In this document: piece after piece, positions 18,875-27,925 of the stretch
How positions within the stretch are numbered: position 1 is the first letter of the stretch
Layout: every line of letters begins with the position of its first letter
Source of the DNA: Thermococcus sp.
GTDB taxonomy: Archaea; Methanobacteriota_B; Thermococci; Thermococcales; Thermococcaceae
Length of the DNA: 57,461 nucleotides
Assembly: GCF_015523185.1 (NCBI RefSeq)
Contig: NZ_WAKV01000067.1
Coordinates: 1 to 57,461, forward strand
Direction of reading: 5' to 3'
Notes under the pieces: model-generated
Databases searched by the model: none
The model's input: the letters and a program-made list of their open reading frames with translations, nothing else
Told to the model about the DNA's origin: nothing
Program-made: the position numbers and the translations under genes

Positions 18875-19004
18875 ACTACCACCTGCCCTTGAGTTTTCAC
18901 TATTATATTTAAACTTCACGGTAAGGTTTTTAAACGCTCCGTTCAAGACCGCTCGGGAAAGGGCTCTGCCCAATGAATCCCGCTGATGAATGGAGGTGGG
19001 AGGA

Positions 19005-19385
19005 ATGGCCACTTTCAAGCTCGTTATATCGAACCCGAAGACCGGTATAGCAAAGCAGGTTGAGATAACCGGTGGGGAGGCAGAGAAGCTCATAGGAAAG
19101 CGCATAGGTGAGGAAGTCCCAGCGAAGGAGCTCGGTCTTAACCTCAGGGAGATATTCGGCGACGAGAGCATTTCCGAGGATGCGAAGCTCAAGATAACCG
19201 GAGGGACAGACAAAGACGGCTTCCCGATGAGACCAGACGTCCACGGCCCGAGGAGGGTTAAGATACTCCTCTCCAAGGGGCCGGGCTTTAGGCCCAGGGA
19301 GAAGGGTGAGAGGAGGAAGAAGACCGTCCATGGCAACACCATAAGCCCAAACATCGTCCAGGTCAACATGAAGATTGTGTTTTGA
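19005..19385 (+). CDS. rps6e: 30S ribosomal protein eS6
   Basis: A 126-residue small-subunit protein: [20 protein letters not shown], ending in [19 protein letters not shown] as in archaeal eS6. The ATG at 19005 follows the very strong GGAGGTGGGAGGA site, so the upstream ATG at 18990 is not the start. It appears monocistronic, with an A/T-rich promoter near 18900-18930. Confidence 0.96.
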   Translation: MATFKLVISNPKTGIAKQVEITGGEAEKLIGKRIGEEVPAKELGLNLREIFGDESISEDAKLKITGGTDKDGFPMRPDVHGPRRVKILLSKGPGFRPREKGERRKKTVHGNTISPNIVQVNMKIVF

Positions 19386-19548
19386 GCTTTCTTTACTCCT
19401 TTCTATGGCCATTTAAACTCTCAAATTGTACGGCCACTCGACTCTTTTACTTATACTTCTTTACCATTAGCAAAATGAAAAAAGTTATGGGGGTGAGTTG
19501 CATAGTTGATATCGGAGATAATTCTCACGGGTGGTTGTTGTGGGTGAG

Positions 19549-19953
19549 ATGGTGGGGAGATTGGGAATTTCAATCCTTATGGTTGTCCTATCCTTTTTGG
19601 CAGTTTTTCTCCTTGGAGTTAACGCGGGAGGAATACCTCCACTTGCACTCTATCTCGTGGGCCTGCTGTTGGGTTCTATCGCTGTGGCGTTCCTTGCATC
19701 TAGGCTTGGTGTTAAGCCCGGAGACCTTGCAACGGTTACTTTAACCATCGTGCCAATCCTTCTCGTGGCAGTTCTTGGACTGTTAAAGATTGTGGCCTCT
19801 TTCATAGACGGTCCAATATCGGGCCCAACTGAGGGCGAGGGGTTCATATTGGTGCTACTGTTCCTCCTACTTCCAGCAGTTCTGCTGGGCCTTCTAGGAA
19901 GCTTTTTCGAGCTTACCCTGTGGAGGAAGGATAGAGAATCCTCCATGCCATGA
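19549..19953 (+). CDS. Small hydrophobic membrane protein of unknown function
   Basis: A 134-residue product with four predicted membrane helices (SILMVVLSFLAVFLLGVNAG, LALYLVGLLLGSIAVAFLAS, TIVPILLVAVLGLL, ILVLLFLLLPAVLLGLL) and a basic-acidic tail. I do not recognise the family. The start is uncertain: the ATG at 19549 has GGGTGAG directly before it, while GTG codons at 19531, 19540 and 19552 are alternatives. A TATA-like acttatact near 19449 supplies a promoter. The region just downstream holds a decayed gene. Confidence 0.55.
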   Translation: MVGRLGISILMVVLSFLAVFLLGVNAGGIPPLALYLVGLLLGSIAVAFLASRLGVKPGDLATVTLTIVPILLVAVLGLLKIVASFIDGPISGPTEGEGFILVLLFLLLPAVLLGLLGSFFELTLWRKDRESSMP

Positions 19954-19971
19954 TTAACCGGGGAGTCGTTC

Positions 19972-20343
19972 ATGGTTGCCAACAACAAAAAGTTCGCGTA
20001 CAATTTCCTCACTCGCTTGATTGCGGTCGAGGTCTTGGTAGTCAATAATCCTACTCATTTACAGGGATGAGTAGATAGCATTCTCAAAATATATCCTAAG
20101 GAGAAAGCCGAGATTGTTACCAACAATCTCTTGGTTTCTCGTTATGTGATAGACTTTATACTGGTAATGGCATCTCTTTTTGGGTGATGGTTTGATAGCA
20201 ACCTCCTCATCTTAGGACTGCTGGGGTTGATATTTGCACTGATAAGGGCCAAGCTCCTCACGGATGCAGGACACCCGTTTAGCAAAGACAAGAAGGAGAA
20301 ACTCCTTCAGGCGAGGAATTTCAGGGTTTTTAATACATCGTAA
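19972..20343 (+). pseudogene. Decayed small membrane protein gene with two in-frame TGA codons
   Basis: From the ATG at 19972 one frame runs 123 codons to TAA at 20341, broken only by TGA at 20068-20070 and at 20185-20187. The three pieces read as one plausible protein: a TM-like LTRLIAVEVLVV, a soluble KIYPKEKAEIVTNNLLVSR, a hydrophobic YVIDFILVMASLFG, a TM LLILGLLGLIFALIRAKLL and a charged tail. There is no frameshift. Two nonsense mutations are the simplest reading; the family is not recognised. Confidence 0.5.
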
Positions 20344-20463
20344 CCATCCGCTTGTTCGATTTTCTTCACCTGACTACTCCCAGAACGTTCAGCAAAACCG
20401 AAGGTGGGTTATAAAGAAACCTTAATAAGCGCCCCCAGTTTCTACTTCTTAGGGGTGAGAGAG

Positions 20464-21690
20464 ATGGCCAAGGAGTTTAGACAGGCCGAGGTTAACATAG
20501 GAATGGTTGGTCACGTTGACCACGGTAAGACGACACTCACCAAGGCTTTAACCGGAATATGGACTGACACGCACAGCGAGGAACTGAGGAGAGGTATTAC
20601 GATAAAGATAGGCTTCGCCGATGCCGAGATAAGGAAGTGCCCAAAGTGTGGCAGGTACTCAACCTCACCGGTCTGCCCATACTGCGGTGCCGAGACCGAG
20701 TTCGAGAGGCGCGTTTCCTTCATAGACGCCCCCGGCCACGAGGCGCTGATGACAACGATGCTCGCCGGAGCTTCCCTTATGGACGGTGCGGTACTTGTCA
20801 TAGCGGCCAACGAGGGAGTCATGCCCCAGACGAGGGAGCACCTGATGGCCCTTCAGATAGTTGGGAACAAGAACATAGTCATAGCTCTCAACAAGATTGA
20901 GCTCGTCGACAGGGAGACCGTCATGAAACGCTATGAAGAAATCAAGGAGTTCGTGGCTGGAACTGTCGCTGAGAACGCCCCGATAATCCCGATTTCAGCT
21001 TTACATGGAGCTAATGTTGACGTTCTTCTCGCGGCAATAGAAAAGTTCATTCCAACTCCAAAGCGCGACCCGAACAAGCCGCCGAAGATGCTGGTTTTGA
21101 GGAGCTTCGACGTCAACAAGCCGGGAACTCCCCCTGAGAAGCTCATAGGTGGCGTTATCGGTGGTTCGATAGTCCAGGGCAAGCTGAAAGTGGGAGACGA
21201 GATAGAGATAAGGCCGGGCGTTCCCTATGAGGAGCACGGCAGGATTAAGTACGAGCCGATAACCACTGAAATAGTCTCGCTCCAGGCCGGTGGTAGGTTC
21301 GTTGAGGAGGCCTATCCGGGAGGACTCGTCGGCGTTGGGACAAAGCTCGACCCATACTTAACGAAGGGTGACCTTATGGCAGGAAACGTCGTTGGAAAGC
21401 CCGGCAAACTCCCGCCGGTGTGGAAGGAGCTCAGGCTTGAGGTTCATCTTCTTGAGCGCGTTGTTGGTACTGCCGATGAGCTCAAGGTGGAGCCAATTAA
21501 GAGGAAGGAGGTTCTCCTCCTCAACGTTGGAACGGCCAGAACGATGGGTCTCGTGACAGGCCTTGGAAAGGACGAGGTCGAGCTCAAGCTCCAGATTCCG
21601 GTCTGTGCTGAGGTCGGCGATAGGGTTGCCATAAGCAGGCAGGTCGGGAGCAGGTGGCGCCTCATAGGCTACGGTTTCATAAAGGAGTGA
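20464..21690 (+). CDS. Translation initiation factor aIF2, gamma subunit
   Basis: The GTPase subunit of aIF2 that carries Met-tRNAi to the ribosome. The 408-residue protein has G1 [13 protein letters not shown], switch [14 protein letters not shown], a zinc knuckle [18 protein letters not shown]3 [10 protein letters not shown]4 ALNKIELV and two C-terminal beta barrels. The ATG at 20464 ([13 protein letters not shown]) follows GGGGTGAGAG. A TATA-like ccttaataa lies about 40 nt upstream. It is followed after 30 nt by a PIN-domain gene. Confidence 0.97.
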   Translation: MAKEFRQAEVNIGMVGHVDHGKTTLTKALTGIWTDTHSEELRRGITIKIGFADAEIRKCPKCGRYSTSPVCPYCGAETEFERRVSFIDAPGHEALMTTMLAGASLMDGAVLVIAANEGVMPQTREHLMALQIVGNKNIVIALNKIELVDRETVMKRYEEIKEFVAGTVAENAPIIPISALHGANVDVLLAAIEKFIPTPKRDPNKPPKMLVLRSFDVNKPGTPPEKLIGGVIGGSIVQGKLKVGDEIEIRPGVPYEEHGRIKYEPITTEIVSLQAGGRFVEEAYPGGLVGVGTKLDPYLTKGDLMAGNVVGKPGKLPPVWKELRLEVHLLERVVGTADELKVEPIKRKEVLLLNVGTARTMGLVTGLGKDEVELKLQIPVCAEVGDRVAISRQVGSRWRLIGYGFIKE

Positions 21691-21720
21691 GCCCTTTCCC
21701 TTCTTTTCTTGGTGGTTTTT

Positions 21721-22131
21721 ATGAGGAGGGAATGGATAGTCATCCCTGACACGAACTTTCTCCTTGTCCCGGGCCAGTTCGGCGTTGACATAATCTCGGA
21801 GCTCAACAGAGTCCTTGACGTTAGGTTCAGGATAGTCATTCCAAACGTTGTCCTCGATGAGCTGAGTGTCATAGAGAGAAAGACCCGGGGAAAAGACCTG
21901 CTCGCGGTTAGGATGGCTAAGAAGCTCGCGGAGAGGTTCGAGACCATCGAGATAAGTCGCTTTGGTGAAAAACCTATAGACGACCAGATTTACGATTTTG
22001 CCGTCAGTAACGAGCGTGTTATAGTCTGCACGAACGATAAAGGGCTGAAGAAGAGATTAAGGGAGAGGGGCATCCCAGTTGTTTACCTCCGCTCAAAAAA
22101 AATCCTCGAGCTTGAGGGCATGCTGGAGTGA
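21721..22131 (+). CDS. PIN-domain protein (FCF1/VapC9-like ribonuclease)
   Basis: A 136-residue PIN domain with the acidic active-site set visible: D near IVIPDTNFLLVP, E in VVLDELSVIERK, D pair in PIDDQIYDFAVS and D in VCTNDKGLKKRL. It belongs to the FCF1/Utp24-like branch, whose eukaryotic relatives cleave pre-rRNA, rather than to a toxin with a linked antitoxin. The aIF2-gamma neighbourhood supports a ribosome-related role. GGTGG precedes the ATG at 21721. Confidence 0.85.
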   Translation: MRREWIVIPDTNFLLVPGQFGVDIISELNRVLDVRFRIVIPNVVLDELSVIERKTRGKDLLAVRMAKKLAERFETIEISRFGEKPIDDQIYDFAVSNERVIVCTNDKGLKKRLRERGIPVVYLRSKKILELEGMLE

Positions 22132-22218
22132 AAAGACGTGCCTTATCCAGGCGGGTTTTCACCGAATCCCGTTCAAAACCCTTAAATTCTAAGCGCCGTT
22201 TGGGCTTTGGGTGGGAGA

Positions 22219-22995
22219 ATGTATACGGAGGAGGCACTCTTAAAGGAAATTAGGGAACTCTTTGAGGACGACAAGCTCTTCGAGGCCTACGAAAGGACTT
22301 TTCGAGAGTACCACTACTACTTTGACACTACAAATTACATAGTGCTCAACGTCTACCAGTTCAACGACCATGGTCCCGTTCACGTTCTCCTGACGACAAG
22401 AAGGGCCCTTGAGTTGCTTAGGATACTCAAGAAGTTTGAAATCCAAACGACGGCTGAGAAACTTGGCAAGCCCCTCTGGTGGAGCAAGTTTATAGTCGCC
22501 TTTGGAGCCCTATTTCACGACATAGGCAACATGATACACAGGATAAACCATTATGAATTCAGCGTTTTCCTCGCCGAACCCATAATCGAGAGGCTCGTGA
22601 GGGAGTTCGAGAGGCACGACCCCCTGTTGCTGAAAGCTTTAACCCTCAACGCAATTTACACCCACGACGAGCACGTGCCGTGCACAACCATAGAGGGCTC
22701 TATCGTTACCATAGCTGATGGCTGTGACATGGAGGCAGGAAGGAGCAGGCTCGTCCACAAGAAGGACCGCGTTGACATACACGCCGTTTCTGCTCTAGCA
22801 ATAGAGCGCGTTGAAATCCGCGAGGGTGACGAGAGACAGCCGATACTCATCGAGATATGGATGAAGCACCCGGCAGGAATCTTCCAAGTCGATGAGATTC
22901 TGACGAAGAAGGTCAAGAGCTCCCTCCTTGCAAGCAAGGTCAAGCTCAGGATTCACACCGGCAAGGACGGAGAAACCCTCGAAAAGGTTATCTGA
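22219..22995 (+). CDS. HD-domain phosphohydrolase
   Basis: A 258-residue HD-superfamily protein. The metal-binding residues are visible: FNDHGPVHV (H), GALFHDIGNMIHR (HD), IYTHDEHVP (H) and IVTIADGCDMEAGRSR (D). The layout resembles archaeal HD proteins acting on nucleotides or phosphoesters; the substrate is unknown. I chose the ATG at 22219, preceded by GGGTGGGAGA, over an in-frame start 12 nt earlier. Confidence 0.83.
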   Translation: MYTEEALLKEIRELFEDDKLFEAYERTFREYHYYFDTTNYIVLNVYQFNDHGPVHVLLTTRRALELLRILKKFEIQTTAEKLGKPLWWSKFIVAFGALFHDIGNMIHRINHYEFSVFLAEPIIERLVREFERHDPLLLKALTLNAIYTHDEHVPCTTIEGSIVTIADGCDMEAGRSRLVHKKDRVDIHAVSALAIERVEIREGDERQPILIEIWMKHPAGIFQVDEILTKKVKSSLLASKVKLRIHTGKDGETLEKVI

Positions 22996-23015
22996 GCTTT
23001 CTCCTATTTTTTGTC

Positions 23016-23690
23016 ATGCTGGTTGAGGCATATCGGGACCTTAAATACCTCCTCAACAGGGGTTACAGGAAAAGCGTTGCCCTGAATTTCGTTTCCAACC
23101 ACTACCAGCTTGGAAAAAAGGAACGGCACCTTTTAGCTCGCTGTGTCTTCTCGGATTCGTGGGTTGAGGAGGTTAAGCGAAAACTCCTCAGGCCCCATGA
23201 AGTCCGGGGTAGAGTTCTGGCGATAGACGGCTTTAACGTCCTCATAACCCTTGAATCCCTCTTAGCTGGGAAGGCAATACTCTGCGAAGATTCGCTCGTT
23301 AGAGATTTGGCCTACCGGGGGAAGTACAGACCTCATGAGGAGACTGAGCATAATCTAAAACTTATAGTCTCGGCCTTAGCTGAGCTCTCCCCGCAAAAGG
23401 CGGTCCTCTTCTACGGGAAGAACAACCCGGGGAGTGGCGTCGTTAAGGCAATCACCGAAAGGTTTCTGAGAGAGCTTGAGGTTCCAGCTGAGGTTCGCCT
23501 CGTCAGGAGTCCTGACTACGAGCTGAAAGCCTTTGAGACCGTCGCTACCGCAGACGTTGGCGTTATTGAGAAAGTCGAGCACGTTTTCGACCTTTCAAGG
23601 TTCGCCGGGGGCTTAGCCGGGCTGGAACCCCTTCCCTTGAGGGGAGTTTTAACAAGTTCAAGTTCGCTCGAATCTTTAAAAAGGTTTTAA
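23016..23690 (+). CDS. DUF434-family protein
   Basis: A 224-residue protein of the archaeal DUF434 family. An N-terminal helical part (YLLNRGYRKSVALNFVSNHY) precedes a Rossmann-like part with VLAIDGFNVLITLESLLAGK and VVKAITERFLREL. The acidic pattern (IDGFN, DSLVRD, SPDYELKAFETVATAD) looks like a PIN/NYN-type nuclease core; that is inference. Transcription follows the HD gene after 20 nt. No ribosome binding site is obvious for the ATG at 23016. Confidence 0.72.
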   Translation: MLVEAYRDLKYLLNRGYRKSVALNFVSNHYQLGKKERHLLARCVFSDSWVEEVKRKLLRPHEVRGRVLAIDGFNVLITLESLLAGKAILCEDSLVRDLAYRGKYRPHEETEHNLKLIVSALAELSPQKAVLFYGKNNPGSGVVKAITERFLRELEVPAEVRLVRSPDYELKAFETVATADVGVIEKVEHVFDLSRFAGGLAGLEPLPLRGVLTSSSSLESLKRF

Positions 23691-23764
23691 TAGAATGAAC
23701 ACCAAATACGTAAAGATGCCCTTTGCTTTTCTGGGCCTTACTCAACAAGAAAGGAGATGTTGGT

Positions 23765-24874
23765 ATGAAAAAGTTTGCACTCGCCCTTTTGCTCGTGGCG
23801 GTTGTTATTATCGCAAGCGGATGCGTTGGTTCGGGTGGAAGCTCATCGGGAACGCCAGAAACGGGCTCCCAGTCCACCGGATGGGAGAGCTCAACATCTA
23901 AGTCCACTTCCTCGGTGGAAACGACGAAAACTACATCAGAGACGCACTCGACATCCTCCACCCCGAGCCAGAGCGAAACCGGAACCCAAACGTCAACCTC
24001 AATTCCACAGGGTGAGCTCTACTGGAAAAACCCATGGGAATACTCTCCGATAGTGGTCGATGGCGAGCGCTACTTCGTTACCCACTACGTCGTCCTCTAC
24101 AGGGTCAGGCCGAACGAAACGAGCCCGCTCTACGAGTACAGAATCGAGAAGACAGAGAGGAAAACCAACGTTACGGTCTATGGCCTCGACTTCTCAGGTT
24201 CCAAGACCGAGGTAGGAAGCTTTGAGGTTTACGAGTACGAGACGGTTATAACGCCAGTCAAGGCCGTGGAAATGGACAAACCCGTCACGATTAGGGTCTG
24301 GTACACCACGCGGACGAGCGAAGCCTTCATATACCCCTGGGACATGGGCTGGGCCTCCTCAACCTACGGCGACAACGACTTCGTCGGCTTCAAGATTGAG
24401 TACGACGGAAGGGAGCTCCTCTACACCAATCCCCCAGCGGTGGGTAAATCGGTCATTCCCTATATCGGTGGCGACCAGGATATCATGAGCGACCTGAATC
24501 CCGACCTGATGAACCTCTACACTGGCTGGTTCGCGGTCCTGCACGTTGGACTATGGGGTGACTGGAGTGCTAGAAACCTTCTGGAGCCTCAAAAGGGGGC
24601 CTGGAGCGACTACCTCGGCCACGCCTGGGAGTGGGAGACGAGGCCCGATGGAACCGTGGAATTCTCAGGTATAGAGTTCCGCGTTGTTGAAGGAACTTGG
24701 AGCTACTCTGGGCCGGAGGGGGTTTCGATGAGTGGAAGGGCGAAGATCGCGCCGAAAATCTTCATCCCGCTTGAGGTTGATGGAAACTTTACGTCCCTTG
24801 ACGAGAGCGGGAACCCAATAACGATATACGGCTACTTCAAGGTTGAAAGGCTGGACCTGGTGAGGGCTCCTTAG
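23765..24874 (+). CDS. Secreted lipoprotein with Ser/Thr-rich linker
   Basis: A 369-residue surface lipoprotein. The signal MKKFALALLLVAVVIIASGC has a lipobox Cys at residue 20. Residues about 23-80 are an extended Ser/Thr/Gly linker likely to be glycosylated. The remaining beta-rich domain has many Trp and Tyr (YWKNPWEYSPIVVDGERYFV, YGYFKVERLDLV). I do not recognise the globular domain; similar architectures are frequent in Thermococcales. The start at 23765 follows GGAGATGTTGGT. Confidence 0.78.
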   Translation: MKKFALALLLVAVVIIASGCVGSGGSSSGTPETGSQSTGWESSTSKSTSSVETTKTTSETHSTSSTPSQSETGTQTSTSIPQGELYWKNPWEYSPIVVDGERYFVTHYVVLYRVRPNETSPLYEYRIEKTERKTNVTVYGLDFSGSKTEVGSFEVYEYETVITPVKAVEMDKPVTIRVWYTTRTSEAFIYPWDMGWASSTYGDNDFVGFKIEYDGRELLYTNPPAVGKSVIPYIGGDQDIMSDLNPDLMNLYTGWFAVLHVGLWGDWSARNLLEPQKGAWSDYLGHAWEWETRPDGTVEFSGIEFRVVEGTWSYSGPEGVSMSGRAKIAPKIFIPLEVDGNFTSLDESGNPITIYGYFKVERLDLVRAP

Positions 24875-24908
24875 GAAACTTTAAATTTTGGCTCTCAAAT
24901 TTTTCAAC

Positions 24909-25556
24909 ATGAAAACCTTCGGAGAGCACGAGCTCAAAACGCAGTTCATACACGTCGGAAACAAAAAAATTCATATAATCGAAAACTCAGAAGGGGTTTT
25001 CACGTACAAGCGAGACGATGTTGTTGTGAGAATTCTTAAGGGGAGAAAGCTTTCCATTCTTCCTGCCCCCGCTGAGGGATACGGCGTCAGGTTTCTCATG
25101 ATAAGGCTCAGGGAGAGACTTACCGTTCCACCTGGAGAGACGGTTCACGGTTATCTCAGCGCACCAGTGGACGTTGTATCCAAGACCGGAAACACAACAA
25201 TAGACCGCTTCGTTGTTGGAAAGGAAAAATACGCCCTATACGGAGAGCATTCAATTGGGATTATTGCAAGATACCATGTAAGTCCGTTTTACGAGAGCGA
25301 ACCGGACTCTCTGGGTGTGGTCAAGCTGATTATTAGGAATCCCACAAGGGATTGGAAACTGGTTGAGCGAGTCGTTATCCCAATAAAAAACAGCACCATG
25401 TTCTATTCCGGGGAGAGGGCCTACTACCCCCTTATAATTCTCACGACAAAGGAACCCTACGAGGTTAACAACACGGGGAATCCTCCAGATGGAAGGCTAA
25501 AGGCGACTCACAAGGCCGAACCCATGCCAAACTTCAGGATGAGGTGGTGGCCGTGA
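24909..25556 (+). CDS. DUF432-family protein
   Basis: A 215-residue beta-rich soluble protein of the archaeal DUF432 family (RFLMIRLRERLTVPPGETVH, YALYGEHSIGIIARYH). The TATA-like actttaaat at 24877-24886 lies about 25-32 nt before the ATG at 24909, with no ribosome binding site, so the message is probably leaderless. Its stop overlaps the MscS start (GTGA). DUF432 genes commonly sit beside mechanosensitive channel genes, which suggests a channel-associated role, but no function is established. Confidence 0.78.
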   Translation: MKTFGEHELKTQFIHVGNKKIHIIENSEGVFTYKRDDVVVRILKGRKLSILPAPAEGYGVRFLMIRLRERLTVPPGETVHGYLSAPVDVVSKTGNTTIDRFVVGKEKYALYGEHSIGIIARYHVSPFYESEPDSLGVVKLIIRNPTRDWKLVERVVIPIKNSTMFYSGERAYYPLIILTTKEPYEVNNTGNPPDGRLKATHKAEPMPNFRMRWWP

Positions 25557-26593
25557 ACACAACTGCCTTATCAACGCCAATCGTTCCGGGAATCACCGTT
25601 GAGGAGTTGCTCAAGGCCATCTTGGCTATGGTTATCCTGACGTTCCTCGGCGAACTTATGAAGAAGGGCATAATTCGGGCCTCGAAAGAAACGGACCTGA
25701 CGTGGATACTCAATGAGGACACAGCAGAACTCGTCTTCAAGCTCTTTATCCTTGGCGGCATAATCGGGGCCCTCTACGCCCTCGGTCTGATGAAATACAA
25801 CGTAGGACCGACGACAATAGGAAACCTTGCCTTTGCAGTGGGGTTTTTCTACATCTCCTACCTTATAGCAAAGAAATCAAAGGACTACCTCATTCAGACA
25901 AAAAGAGGGCCAGAGGACAAAATCAAGGCAAAGCTTTTCTATTATACTTTCATAACCTTGGCGTTTTTCCTTGCCCTTAGCTTTGCGGGTATCATGGGTG
26001 AGCTCGGAGCCCTTCTAGCCGCGGCAGGGATAACGGGTATCGTTCTCGGTTTCTCGTCGAGAACCGTCGTTTCTAACTTCGTCTCCGGAATCTTCATGTA
26101 CTTTGACAAACCCCTCCAGATAGGCGACGCTGTCCAAGTCGGAGATGTCCAAGGGATTGTCGAGGACATAAGGATTCTCTCGACGAGAATAAGGACATGG
26201 GATGGAACCCTTGTCAGGATTCCAAATGAGACATTATTTAACAGTAACATTGTTAATCTAAAGCGGTATCCGGTTCGGAGGGTTGACGTTCAGGTGGGCA
26301 TAGCCTATGCAGAGGATGCCCAAAGGGCGATTGAGGTTATAAAGAAAACCCTCGATGAGATGCCCCTCGTTTTGGCAGAGCCCGAGCCGAGGGTTTACGT
26401 CGAGGATTTGGGAGACAGCGCCGTTATCTTGAGGGTCTGGGCATGGGCCCCGAGCGAGAAGTGGTTTGATGTAAGGACCGAAATCGTGAGGAGAATAAAG
26501 GAGGCCCTTGACAGGGAGGGTATAGAGATACCCTTCCCGCAGAGGGTCAACTGGTTCGCGAACGAGTTGAAGGTAAAGTTAGAGGGCGAGTGA
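25553..26593 (+). CDS. Small-conductance mechanosensitive channel (MscS family)
   Basis: A 346-residue channel that opens under membrane tension. There are four membrane helices, including a pore-lining TM3 with small residues (LGALLAAAGITGIVLGFSSR). The MscS beta domain follows (VQVGDVQGIVEDIRILSTRI, VRIPNETLFNSNIVNLKRYP), then an alpha-beta C-terminal domain. The GTG at 25553 is chosen because GAGGTGGTGG precedes it and it overlaps the DUF432 stop. Confidence 0.92.
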   Translation: MNTTALSTPIVPGITVEELLKAILAMVILTFLGELMKKGIIRASKETDLTWILNEDTAELVFKLFILGGIIGALYALGLMKYNVGPTTIGNLAFAVGFFYISYLIAKKSKDYLIQTKRGPEDKIKAKLFYYTFITLAFFLALSFAGIMGELGALLAAAGITGIVLGFSSRTVVSNFVSGIFMYFDKPLQIGDAVQVGDVQGIVEDIRILSTRIRTWDGTLVRIPNETLFNSNIVNLKRYPVRRVDVQVGIAYAEDAQRAIEVIKKTLDEMPLVLAEPEPRVYVEDLGDSAVILRVWAWAPSEKWFDVRTEIVRRIKEALDREGIEIPFPQRVNWFANELKVKLEGE

Positions 26594-26602
26594 GGTGTTT
26601 TC

Positions 26603-27925
26603 TTACTCCTTTTCAATCAGGGCGTAAAAGAAGCCTATTGTGCCATGTCTGTGGGGCCAGGCCCTCATCGTCTCGGGTAGGAAACCCTCATCGTAGGGTC
26701 CACTTATAGGGACAAGCCTGGCATCGCTGTGCCCCTTAAGGAACCACTCCACAACATCCTCGTTCTCCTCCCTCAGCATGGAACAAGTCGAATAGAGCAA
26801 CCTCCCGCCGGGCTTTAAAAGTCTCCAAGCGCTCTCGATGAGCTCCTTCTGGAGCGCAACAACCTTGGGAATGTTCTTCTCCCTCAACCGCCACCTCAGT
26901 TCGGGGTTCTTTGCTATCGTCCCGTCGCTCGTGCAGGGAGCGTCCAGAAGGACCCTGTCCGCTACTCCCTCCCCCAGCACTTCCGGGGCATTCCTGCCGT
27001 CGAGCTTCTTTACTTCCGCTATCTCAACGCCCATCCACTGCAAGATTTTCCTCATGCGCTTAATCCTCTCGGGGTCAACGTCGAGGGCATATATCCTTCC
27101 CTCGTTATTCATGAGCTCGGCCATGTGGGCGGTCTTTCCTCCTGGGGCCGCGGCCAGGTCAACGACGGTTTCACCTGGTTTGGGAGCGAGAATAAGTGAC
27201 GCAACGGCTGAAGCTTCCTCCTGCGGGAGTGCCAGACCCCTCTCCATCAGCTTCCCAGGGTTAAAGGGGTCGAGAACCCGGATTACTGTCTCAACCCTCT
27301 TGCTCCTTTCAAAAAGGAGGTCCCTTTCCTTTAGGTAATCCTCAACTTCCTCAACGCTCGCCTTCAGTCTGTTTACCCTCAAGCTAACCGGCAGGGTTTC
27401 GTTGAGCGCTTTGAGGAGTTCCTCCGCTTCGTCACCCAGAAGTTCACGCATCTTTCCAATGAACCACTCCGGAAACAGGTAATCCCACTTTAGCCTTTTT
27501 TCCTCAGAGTCTAGCCTTGGGACGTAGTTGATAACCTTTGGGAGAAGGTCGTAGTAGTAATAACCCACGTAGGGGTGGGTTCTGCTTGAGAGGAACTTGG
27601 CCAGACCTTTAAGATGTTGCAGGGTCTTTTCGTTCGGGTTTCTGAAAACGGCAACCTCAACGGCCACTCTAAGCGTTGCCCTCAGCCATGGGTCTAAAAT
27701 GAGCGGAGAAACGCCGACGAGCTCGCCTATAACCTCGTCTATGAGTCCGAGTCGTCGCTGAATTGAGTAGAAAATTCCGGTAAGCTTGGAGTTCTCCCAT
27801 CCCTCTATTCTGTACTTGGAGAAGGCTTTCCTCTTAGCCTGCTGGCTCGGTTTTATCTCCTCTCCAAGTTTAACGGCCTCGATGAGGGCGTAGAGCTGTC
27901 TGTCGCTCAGCTTGAGCTTTGGCAT
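26603..27925 (-). CDS. RNA m5C methyltransferase, NOL1/NOP2/Sun (RsmB-like) family
   Basis: A 440-residue enzyme with an N-terminal helical NusB-like/RNA-binding part (1-140) and a Rossmann methylase domain: motif I VVDLAAAPGGKTAHMAEL, motif IV VLLDAPCTSDGT (Cys for release) and motif VI LLYSTCSMLREENEDVV (catalytic Cys). It methylates cytosine C5 in tRNA or rRNA; the exact site is not readable. It overlaps the HEAT gene by 1 nt and is its operon partner. Confidence 0.92.
   Translation of the reverse strand: MPKLKLSDRQLYALIEAVKLGEEIKPSQQAKRKAFSKYRIEGWENSKLTGIFYSIQRRLGLIDEVIGELVGVSPLILDPWLRATLRVAVEVAVFRNPNEKTLQHLKGLAKFLSSRTHPYVGYYYYDLLPKVINYVPRLDSEEKRLKWDYLFPEWFIGKMRELLGDEAEELLKALNETLPVSLRVNRLKASVEEVEDYLKERDLLFERSKRVETVIRVLDPFNPGKLMERGLALPQEEASAVASLILAPKPGETVVDLAAAPGGKTAHMAELMNNEGRIYALDVDPERIKRMRKILQWMGVEIAEVKKLDGRNAPEVLGEGVADRVLLDAPCTSDGTIAKNPELRWRLREKNIPKVVALQKELIESAWRLLKPGGRLLYSTCSMLREENEDVVEWFLKGHSDARLVPISGPYDEGFLPETMRAWPHRHGTIGFFYALIEKE

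Noticed and set aside
18980-19004. C/D-like boxes (ctgatgaatgg) just before eS6
   Set aside because: No D box or guide spacing fits, and the sequence is explained by the eS6 leader and ribosome binding site.
19972-20343. Selenocysteine or other recoding of the two in-frame TGA codons
   Set aside because: Thermococcales are not known to use selenocysteine, no SECIS-like hairpin is visible nearby, and the adjacent segment looks like decaying sequence. I kept it as a pseudogene.
21721-22131. PIN protein as a VapC toxin
   Set aside because: No antitoxin gene is adjacent; it sits after aIF2-gamma and has FCF1-like features, so a toxin-antitoxin call is not supported.
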